DNA from: Acetobacter tropicalis
Lineage (GTDB): Bacteria; Pseudomonadota; Alphaproteobacteria; Acetobacterales; Acetobacteraceae
Direction: 5' to 3'
Assembly: GCF_001580915.1 (NCBI RefSeq)
Contig: NZ_LHZQ01000221.1
Coordinates: 1-64,000, forward strand
Length of the DNA: 64,000 bases
Shown: positions 58,326 to 64,000 of the stretch, piece by piece
Numbering within the stretch: position 1 is the stretch's first letter
Layout: the number at the start of each line of letters is the position of its first letter
Translations under genes and position numbers: made by a program
The notes under the pieces: model-generated
What the model was told of the DNA's origin: nothing
What the model saw: only the letters and a program-made list of their open reading frames with translations
Databases searched by the model: none

Positions 58326-59228
58326 TTATTGCGGTGCTTCAGGCAGATCGGGGAGGGAGGATCTCTTGCCCGGCGTCAGGACTGTTCCGGCAGAAGCCAT
58401 GGCTATGAGCAGAATGCCACCCAGCCGAGGCAGGGAGAGCGTTTCATGCAGCAGTAAAATCCCGGCCAGTGCGGCACAGACAGGCTCAAGGCTGTAAAGC
58501 ACTCCTAGATCACGGGCGGAAAGGCGATGCATGGCCTGCATTTCCAGTGCGTAAGGCAGAGCCGATGAGCAGATGGCGACGATAACGCTAAGCGCCAACA
58601 TGGAGGGCTGCATGACGCCTATGGCCACGGCAGGCAGAAAGCAGGGCACAAACAGAACGATGCTGCCACACAGCAGGCCAAGAGCAGAGGCGTTCCCGGC
58701 AGAAAGCTTGCCTGTCAGCCGTTTTCCAAAAACAATATAAAGCGCCCAGAACAGGGCCGCCCCCAGAGCAAACAGCACGCCAATCAGATCAGGCGGTGTG
58801 GAGGAAGAGGGCCTGAGCAACAGCACCAACCCCGCGATGGTGACAGCCAGCCACGCCACATCGCTCAGGCGGCGGGAGCCGATAAAGGCCAGAAGCAGTG
58901 GGCCGGTGAATTCAATGGCGACTGTCATGCCAAGCGGAATGCGTTCCAGTGCCAGATAGAAACACAGGTTCATGGCAGCCGTTGCCAGCCCGTAGGGAAA
59001 AACAAACCGCAAGGCGCGCCAGGACACAACGTTCCAGCTTCGGTACACACACACCAGCACAACAGCCGCGAAGCAGGTACGCAGCCCTACCATGCCTTCC
59101 GCACCAAAGACCGGGAAAAGGAATTTGGCGGTAGAAGACCCGAATTGAAGGCAGATCATGCTGCCAATCAACTGGCTGAGCGCCGTAACCCGTTCCCTGA
59201 CCGATATAGGGCTCGGCGTGGTGCTCAT
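58326..59228 (-). CDS. rhtA: EamA/DMT-family exporter (RhtA-like)
   Basis: Inner-membrane transporter of ten hydrophobic segments, 300 residues. The sequence VGLRTCFAAVVLV, LERIPLGMTVAIEFTGPLLLAF and YSLEPVCAALAGILLLHE fit the RhtA branch of the drug/metabolite superfamily, which exports threonine and homoserine in E. coli. The substrate here is inferred only. The ATG at 59228 is chosen; 30 codons upstream are open but have no similarity. It follows parE by 55 bases on the same strand and may share its transcript. Its 3' side carries the CUUCGG repeat. Confidence 0.85.
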   Translation of the reverse strand: MSTTPSPISVRERVTALSQLIGSMICLQFGSSTAKFLFPVFGAEGMVGLRTCFAAVVLVCVYRSWNVVSWRALRFVFPYGLATAAMNLCFYLALERIPLGMTVAIEFTGPLLLAFIGSRRLSDVAWLAVTIAGLVLLLRPSSSTPPDLIGVLFALGAALFWALYIVFGKRLTGKLSAGNASALGLLCGSIVLFVPCFLPAVAIGVMQPSMLALSVIVAICSSALPYALEMQAMHRLSARDLGVLYSLEPVCAALAGILLLHETLSLPRLGGILLIAMASAGTVLTPGKRSSLPDLPEAPQ

Positions 59229-59283
59229 ATGGTGGAGAGGAAGAAAAGAGCCATAAACAGAAGCTTTCAGGTGGAGGGGCGGG

Positions 59284-61323
59284 TTACACGTCCAGCAATT
59301 CACCCACGGATTGCGCATGTTCCTGAATGAAGGCGAAGCGAAGCTCCGGTTTGCGGCCCATAAGGCTTTCTACCCGTTCACGGGTAGCCAGACGATCTTC
59401 CGGAGGGGCCACAACGCGCAGCAGGGTGCGGCGGGATGGGTCCATGGTGGTGTTTTTAAGATCAGCCGGGGGCATTTCCCCCAGACCTTTAAAACGGGAC
59501 ACATCAATCTTGCCTTTGGCTTTGAACTCGGTCTTGAGCTTCCGTTCACGGTCTGCATCATCCATGGCGTAAACGGAACGTGCGCCCTGTGTCAGCCGGT
59601 AGAGGGGCGGCTGGGCAAGGTAGAGGTGCCCGTTACGGATCAGATCCGGTAGTTCACGGTAGAAGAACGTCATGAGCAGGGAGGCGATGTGGGCACCGTC
59701 CACATCCGCGTCAGTCATGATGATCACACGGCCATAGCGCAGCTTGGAAAGGTCAAACCGATCTCCTGACCCACAGCCAAGCGCTTCAATCAGGTCGCGG
59801 AGTTCCTGATTCGCCCGCAGTTTTTCCGTGGTGGCGCTGGCCACGTTCAGAATTTTACCACGAAGGGGAAGAACGGCCTGCGTTTCGCGGTTACGAGCCT
59901 GCTTGGCGGAGCCGCCAGCCGAGTCGCCTTCCACCAGAAAGATTTCGGTTTCATCCGCACGTTCGCGGGTGCAGTCCGTCAGCTTGCCGGGCAGGCGCAG
60001 GCGGCGGGTGGCGCTTTTGCGCGGTGTGTCCTTCTGTTCGCGCCGGCGCAGGCGTTCTTCCGCCCGCTCAATCACAAAGCCCAGCAGAGCATCCGCCTGA
60101 GGAGGGTTTTGTGCCAACCAGTGGTCAAAACGGTCTCGCAGAGCGGTTTCAACAAGCTTGCTGGCTTCTGAAGAGGTCAGTTTTTCTTTGGTTTGGCCCT
60201 GAAACTGAGGGTCACGGATAAAGACGGAGAGCTTCGCGGAAATCATGCCCAACACGTCTTCTGCCGTGATGGAGGCAGCTTTCTTATTAGAACGCTGGTC
60301 TCCCCATGCGCGGAGTCCCTTTACCAGCGCGTTCCGGAATCCGTTCTCATGCGTACCACCCTGTGGGGTGGGAATGGTATTGCAGTAGGATGCCAGCGTT
60401 GCTGTGCCGCCTTCCAGAAAGGCGACAGCCCATTCTACGCGGCCATTATCCGTGCCATCGGCTGCTGGAGGGAGGGCAGCATCCCCCGCCCACAGAGGCG
60501 TGAGCAGCGGTGCTTTGGGGCCGAGTTCATCCGTCAGGCTGTCTGCCAACCCGCCGGGAAAGTGCAGAACGGCCTCGGTGGGGGTGTCATCCCCGCTTTT
60601 GATCAGGGAAGGATCACAGGTCCAGCGGATGGTTACGCCACGGAACAGGAACGCCTTGGAACGGCAGAGCTTATACAGCCGGGAGGGTGAAAAATGGTGA
60701 GAACCAAAAATCTGGGAATCCGGCACAAAGGAAATCTGTGTGCCGCGCCGGTTCTGGGTCGGGCCGATTTTCTCCAGCGGCGTGACGGGAATACCGCGCT
60801 CATACACCTGCTGCCACACAGCGCGGTCACGTGCGATTTCCACTTCCATGCGGGAGGACAGGGCGTTCACTACGGAGGACCCTACTCCGTGCAGGCCGCC
60901 TGATGTGGCATAGGCCTTGCCGGAGAACTTTCCGCCTGCATGCAGGGTGGTCAGAATAACTTCCAGTGCGGAGCGATCTGGAAAGCGGGGGTGAGGATCA
61001 ACCGGAATGCCGCGACCATTATCCCGTATGGTCAACTTGTCTCCTGGGTCCAGAGAGACATCAATGGTGGAAGCGTGGCCCGCCACGGCTTCATCCATTG
61101 CGTTATCAAGAACTTCCGCAGCCAGATGGTGCAGGGCGGTTTCATCCGTGCCGCCAATATACATGCCGGGGCGGCGGCGTACGGGCTCCAGCCCTTCAAG
61201 AACTTCAATGGCGCTGGCGTCATAGGCCTGCGTGTTGCCTGCCTCTGTTCTGGCGGCGGAAGAGGCCGCCGTCTTTCCGGCAGGTTTACGGGGCGGAGGG
61301 GGCTCGGAAAACAGGTCGCTCAT
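59284..61323 (-). CDS. parE: DNA topoisomerase IV subunit B
   Basis: ATPase subunit that with ParC unlinks daughter chromosomes, 679 residues. GLEPVRRRPGMYIGG near residue 45, VLDNAMDEAVAG, DNGRGIPVD, GGLHGVGSSVVNALS near 145, then the Toprim motifs EGDSAGG near 460 and TDADVDGAHI. ParE rather than GyrB is indicated by NAMDEAVAG, PLRGKILNV and the short C-terminus, which lacks the GyrB insertion. A Pro/Ala-rich N-terminal 30 residues is extra. parC is not in the window. Confidence 0.96.
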   Translation of the reverse strand: MSDLFSEPPPPRKPAGKTAASSAARTEAGNTQAYDASAIEVLEGLEPVRRRPGMYIGGTDETALHHLAAEVLDNAMDEAVAGHASTIDVSLDPGDKLTIRDNGRGIPVDPHPRFPDRSALEVILTTLHAGGKFSGKAYATSGGLHGVGSSVVNALSSRMEVEIARDRAVWQQVYERGIPVTPLEKIGPTQNRRGTQISFVPDSQIFGSHHFSPSRLYKLCRSKAFLFRGVTIRWTCDPSLIKSGDDTPTEAVLHFPGGLADSLTDELGPKAPLLTPLWAGDAALPPAADGTDNGRVEWAVAFLEGGTATLASYCNTIPTPQGGTHENGFRNALVKGLRAWGDQRSNKKAASITAEDVLGMISAKLSVFIRDPQFQGQTKEKLTSSEASKLVETALRDRFDHWLAQNPPQADALLGFVIERAEERLRRREQKDTPRKSATRRLRLPGKLTDCTRERADETEIFLVEGDSAGGSAKQARNRETQAVLPLRGKILNVASATTEKLRANQELRDLIEALGCGSGDRFDLSKLRYGRVIIMTDADVDGAHIASLLMTFFYRELPDLIRNGHLYLAQPPLYRLTQGARSVYAMDDADRERKLKTEFKAKGKIDVSRFKGLGEMPPADLKNTTMDPSRRTLLRVVAPPEDRLATRERVESLMGRKPELRFAFIQEHAQSVGELLDV

Positions 61324-61445
61324 GGGTAAGGTCTGTCCCGCTTTGCCGATGATTCGTCAAGCAGAAGCATTAACAGGTTTGCGGAATAGGGCGGACGGAA
61401 AAAGAGGAATGCTTTTGAAAAACCGGGCGGAAAACAGCAGCCCAC

Positions 61446-61477
61446 AAAAAAACTAAGGCCGCATGAGAGCGGCCTTA
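61446..61477 (-). terminator. Terminator of the small exported protein gene
   Basis: Arms TAAGGCCGC (61454-61462) and GCGGCCTTA (61469-61477). On the minus strand the stem is followed by a run of seven T. It lies 28 bases beyond the stop. Confidence 0.88.
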
Positions 61478-61505
61478 AATGTGTCTGGTCGTGAAAGAGC
61501 CCGGT

Positions 61506-62039
61506 TCAGGCGCGGCGGGTGCTACGTGTACGGCGTGCCGGGCGGGAGGGGCGGCTGCTGTTGGAAGCCGGTGCGGCACAGGTTTCAAAGGACGCAGGCT
61601 GCGTGATGTCCTTGGCTTCCGTGTAGTTGGACAGATCTTCCGTGGTGTCCAGCGCGTTGACTTCATCAAACATGGCCATGCGCTGCTGGCAGAAGATGGT
61701 GCCCGCGGAAAGCCCTTTTTCTGACTGCACGTTGGCCAGTTGGGTAATGTAATCATCATGCTCGCGCTGGGCGCTGCGGCCATAGGTGGAGCGGAAATAG
61801 GTGTTCAGCTTCTGTTCTTCATTCAGCAGATTGCTGCGGAACTTGGCAACGAAGGAGTTGTAGCGTTCCTGCGCGTTGCAGGAGAGAGCGGTTACCATCA
61901 GTTCGCTTTTGAGAGCCTGCACCGCAAAAGCTTCATGCGCGGAGGAGTGGCCGCAGGGGGTTGCGGCAAGGCTGTAAGAACTGTGCAGCACGCCCGCAGC
62001 AAACACACCGGCGGCCAGAAGACGGGAAAAAGAAGACAT
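61506..62039 (-). CDS. Small exported protein, unknown function
   Basis: A 177-residue protein with a Sec signal peptide ending around SYSLAATP. The mature part is helical and polar and has four Cys: CGHSS, LSCNAQE, IFCQQ and ETCAAP, possibly two disulfides in the periplasm. The last 20 residues are strongly basic (RPSRPARRTRSTRRA). GGAGGA before the ATG at 62039 decides the start; the frame is open another 50 codons upstream. It has its own terminator. I do not recognise a family. Confidence 0.78.
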   Translation of the reverse strand: MSSFSRLLAAGVFAAGVLHSSYSLAATPCGHSSAHEAFAVQALKSELMVTALSCNAQERYNSFVAKFRSNLLNEEQKLNTYFRSTYGRSAQREHDDYITQLANVQSEKGLSAGTIFCQQRMAMFDEVNALDTTEDLSNYTEAKDITQPASFETCAAPASNSSRPSRPARRTRSTRRA

Positions 62040-62486
62040 GCGGTTCCTCCGATATATGCTGGAACGGGCCTCCCTCATCACTTTAAGGTGTTCCCTGTCG
62101 CGCAGCGTATGTAACGGTCTCTTCAAGGTTTGACGAAACGAAATAGCGTATTCAGCAGAGAAAGATACAGGTAATTTTTCATACCGCATCTCAGCTTTTC
62201 TGAAGGGCGTTTCCGCCTTCAGAGCAGGGTGGTGCGGCAGATGGTCATACGTACGGACACAAAGCGCGAATTTGGGGCAAAATAATGTTTTTGTTGTTCC
62301 GGCGGCAGGCGGGAACCTGATGTGTGATGATGGGGCCTCTTATGCCTCTTTCTTCCTTGCGCGGGATGTTCTAAACGCAAAAGCGAATCATGGCGTGCAG
62401 GGCATCGGGGCAGGGCGAGAGCATCTGTCGATAGACCTTGGAACGCGCAGGGTTCATCCTTTTTATTATTTAACCGGAGCTGACGA
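62040..62486. other. Divergent promoter region, no gene seen
   Basis: Separates the exported protein gene from the lipoprotein gene and must hold both promoters. A TTG-initiated frame at 62272-62520 has no ribosome site and overlaps the lipoprotein start, so it is not called. No inverted repeats of note. Confidence 0.45.
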
Positions 62487-63020
62487 GTGCGCTTGCGAGG
62501 AATTGCCGTTCTGGCGCTAACTGGTGGTATGCTTGCCGGCTGTGCGACAACAAGCGGCCCTGTTCAGGTTGGAACCCCCAACCCGTTCGGGTATATGAAG
62601 AAGTCGGCCGTATGTAGCACAACACCCATCAAGACGGGTGCGGATGGCCAGATGTCCACAACCATGACTGTCCGGTCCGATGATGGACTGTGCGAGCTGA
62701 AAATCTCGCAGCCTTCAGGCAAGTCTTATGCCTCCTTCGGTGTGTCCCCTGCGCCGGAACACGGTAAGGCGTTTCTGTACAGCCTGGATCGGGACACCCA
62801 CGTAACCTACACCCCCACCATGGGGTATGCGGGCACGGATACCTTCACGGTTATTCTGGTGCCGGGGCAGGGTGAAAAACGGACCCGCCTGACGGTAACG
62901 GCTCAGGTTGATGCAACTGGTGTTGTGCTGCCCCGCCCTGTTGTGCCAGCGGTAACAGCCCCCACCGAAACCAAGAAGACCACCACGACACGCCGTCGTG
63001 TAACGGCCCGCAAGAAATAA
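62487..63020 (+). CDS. Lipoprotein with Ig-like/tail region, unknown function
   Basis: A 177-residue protein starting at a GTG (62487) with GGAG nine bases upstream. The lipoprotein signal is RLRGIAVLALTGGMLAGC. Two more Cys (VCSTTP and LCELKI) could form a disulfide. The segment VTYTPTMGYAGTDTFTVILVPG resembles the 'YTPxxGYxGxDxFTY' motif of cadherin- or Ig-like surface domains. The C-terminus is Thr/Arg/Lys-rich. It is a single gene with a strong terminator. Function is unknown; an envelope or cell-surface role is likely. Confidence 0.8.
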   Translation: MRLRGIAVLALTGGMLAGCATTSGPVQVGTPNPFGYMKKSAVCSTTPIKTGADGQMSTTMTVRSDDGLCELKISQPSGKSYASFGVSPAPEHGKAFLYSLDRDTHVTYTPTMGYAGTDTFTVILVPGQGEKRTRLTVTAQVDATGVVLPRPVVPAVTAPTETKKTTTTRRRVTARKK

Positions 63021-63072
63021 TTTTTTCTGACAGAGCAGGCCGAGGTCTGTTCTGTCAGTGTTCTGCGGTTAC

Positions 63073-63117
63073 AAAAAAGCGCGTCTGGCTTCCTGTAGCC
63101 CAGACGCGCTTTTTTTG
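63073..63117 (+). terminator. Rho-independent terminator of the lipoprotein gene
   Basis: Perfect 11-base arms AGCGCGTCTGG (63078-63088) and CCAGACGCGCT (63100-63110), followed by seven T. An A-run on the other side means it may act in both directions. Confidence 0.92.
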
Positions 63118-63221
63118 TTTCCCCCTCCGCCCGAACGCGTTTTCCAAAACCACGCGTGAGGAGGGGGCTTGACGAGAGATAACTGACCTCAAAGGCAGAA
63201 TGCCTGAGGCAGTGGGCCGAA

Positions 63222-63260
63222 AAAGAGTGGTGTCAGATGTAGAAAAGCACGTCTGACACT
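63222..63260 (-). terminator. Terminator of the Rrf2 regulator gene
   Basis: Arms GTGTCAGA (63230-63237) and TCTGACAC (63252-63259). On the minus strand the stem is followed by CTCTTTTTCGG. It lies 11 bases beyond the stop. A second stem, CCCCCTCC/GGAGGGGG, at 63121-63167 lies between this terminator and that of the lipoprotein gene. Confidence 0.75.
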
Positions 63261-63270
63261 GGAGAGTGTC

Positions 63271-63720
63271 TTAGATTGAGAACGTGATGGGTTCGCTCAA
63301 CGGACGCTTCAGGCCAGAGCTTTCCGCTTTTTTCACCAGATCATCCAGACTGGTCTTTTTCATCTGGATGGTCAGTTCCTTGTCAAACAGCTTCCAGCTT
63401 GGCTCAATGACTTTGGTGAACAGGGGCCCCTGTGGTCCATCATCTCCCCCCTGATCATCCTGTGTCACGGCATTGATGATATCTACCAGAGAGATATCAC
63501 GCCGGGGGCGGCCAAGCCGATACCCGCCACGGGGGCCACGGATACTTTCCAGCAGGCTGGAACGGGAAAGCGCCTGAAGAAGGGGTTCAATACCCCGGCG
63601 GGCCAGATTGGATCGTTCTGCAATATCGGCTGCGCTGACTGTGCCAGAACGTCCGGCATGGAAAGCAACATCCAGCATGATAAGCACGGCAGTCATGGCT
63701 CTATCACGGCGCAGGATCAT
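63271..63720 (-). CDS. Rrf2-family transcriptional regulator
   Basis: A 149-residue winged-helix repressor. The DNA-binding part has SAADIAERSNLARRGIEPLLQ (helix-turn-helix) and SIRGPRGGYRLGRP (wing), followed by the dimerisation helix. The protein has no Cys, so unlike IscR or NsrR it cannot bind a Fe-S cluster; it is closer in plan to CymR, which senses cysteine-synthesis state. It is divergent from cysK with about 150 bases between starts, which supports control of cysteine synthesis. AAGGA is upstream of the ATG at 63720. Confidence 0.87.
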   Translation of the reverse strand: MILRRDRAMTAVLIMLDVAFHAGRSGTVSAADIAERSNLARRGIEPLLQALSRSSLLESIRGPRGGYRLGRPRRDISLVDIINAVTQDDQGGDDGPQGPLFTKVIEPSWKLFDKELTIQMKKTSLDDLVKKAESSGLKRPLSEPITFSI

Positions 63721-63868
63721 GGGCCTGTTTCCTTTCACCTCAAAAAAAGGCAAATGTAGTGGTATGTCTTCGTTAGCTTGACATATAGCAGGGGAAGTCA
63801 GATTTATCTACGTAGTTCATTCGTATTATACTGATGCCAGTTGTGCTGACAAATAAAAAGGCGGGTTC

Positions 63869-64000
63869 ATGACAGTTTCTGATCGTTCTGTTGAAAACTA
63901 CGGTTTTGCCGCACCGCGCGGACAGATTTACGAGTCTATCGTCAATGTGGTTGGGGGAACGCCGCTGGTGGCGCTGCCGCACATCACAGAGGAAGACAAG
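63869..64000 (+). CDS. cysK: Cysteine synthase A, 5' part (cut by window end)
   Basis: Only the first 44 codons are in the window. VGGTPLVALPHI near residue 29 is the start of the PLP-dependent O-acetylserine sulfhydrylase fold, preceded by IYESIVNVV. The lysine that binds PLP would lie just past the window. AAGG is upstream of the ATG. It is divergent from the Rrf2 gene, and the shared region (63721-63868) contains TTGACA at 63779 and TATTATACT near 63824, which could be parts of promoters, though the spacing between them is not a standard pair. Confidence 0.85.
   Translation, partial: MTVSDRSVENYGFAAPRGQIYESIVNVVGGTPLVALPHITEEDK

Noticed and set aside
62272-62520. An 82-codon frame starting with TTG
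   Set aside because: No ribosome site and it overlaps the well-supported start of the lipoprotein gene in another frame.

Overview
The window looks like chromosomal core DNA of an acetic acid bacterium (family Acetobacteraceae, most likely Acetobacter). The evidence is indirect: a moderately GC-rich alphaproteobacterial gene set, a secreted PQQ-type glucose/sorbosone dehydrogenase, a DUF3035/BamF lipoprotein behind lspA, an NDUFS4-type complex I subunit, an endonuclease-type MutL, and a HrcA/CIRCE-controlled groESL. No species call is possible by eye. No insertion sequence, prophage, CRISPR array, rRNA or plasmid gene was found.

Layout. 1-5.3 kb: adenine deaminase, groEL-groES (with promoter, CIRCE and terminator), a dienelactone hydrolase and a cold-shock protein. 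5.7-11.7 kb: a DinG-type helicase, a zinc alcohol dehydrogenase, and the efp-suhB pair. 11.9-20.9 kb: tRNA-Ser followed by a looser, accessory-like stretch (transglutaminase-like protein, CatB-like acetyltransferase, nitroreductase, acyltransferase 3, small lipoproteins, a membrane protein), then the sugar dehydrogenase, upp and a nitronate monooxygenase. 21.1-27.9 kb: a GT4 glycosyltransferase, gpt, tRNA-Pro, the NDUFS4-type subunit, tRNA-Arg, a GlfT2-like glycosyltransferase, an M28 peptidase and holC. 28.2-40.6 kb: aldo/keto reductase, two TonB-dependent receptors, an HtrA-type protease, HrpB helicase, a lipoprotein and a PhnA zinc-ribbon protein.

40.9-45.2 kb: a flavin reductase and the minus-strand run argD-argF-unknown-hslO. 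45.5-50.0 kb: recX with an overlapping CHAP lipoprotein, then tatA-mtnB-mtnD-mtnC-ribF, three of whose junctions are ATGA overlaps; a 58-residue membrane microprotein overlaps the ribF stop. 50.2-57.9 kb: ileS-lspA-bamF-mutL and a full-length nuoM with no other nuo gene beside it. 58.2-64 kb: a (CCGAAG)8 tract, an RhtA-type exporter, parE, two small exported proteins, and an Rrf2 regulator divergent from cysK, which runs off the window.

How the genes work together. Translational coupling is frequent (argD/argF, recX/CHAP, mtnB/mtnD/mtnC, ribF/microprotein, ileS/lspA). The mtn genes are the lower methionine salvage branch; the upper enzymes MtnA and MtnK are not in the window. Iron-uptake control is suggested by a Fur-box-like site just before the siderophore-type receptor. 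I did not find one clear, self-contained new system. The best leads are the ribF-coupled microprotein, the orphan nuoM, the CUUCGG-repeat 3' region, the operator-like palindromes before the two receptors, a terminator-like hairpin in the argD leader, and a probable vestigial exonuclease domain on the DinG-type helicase.
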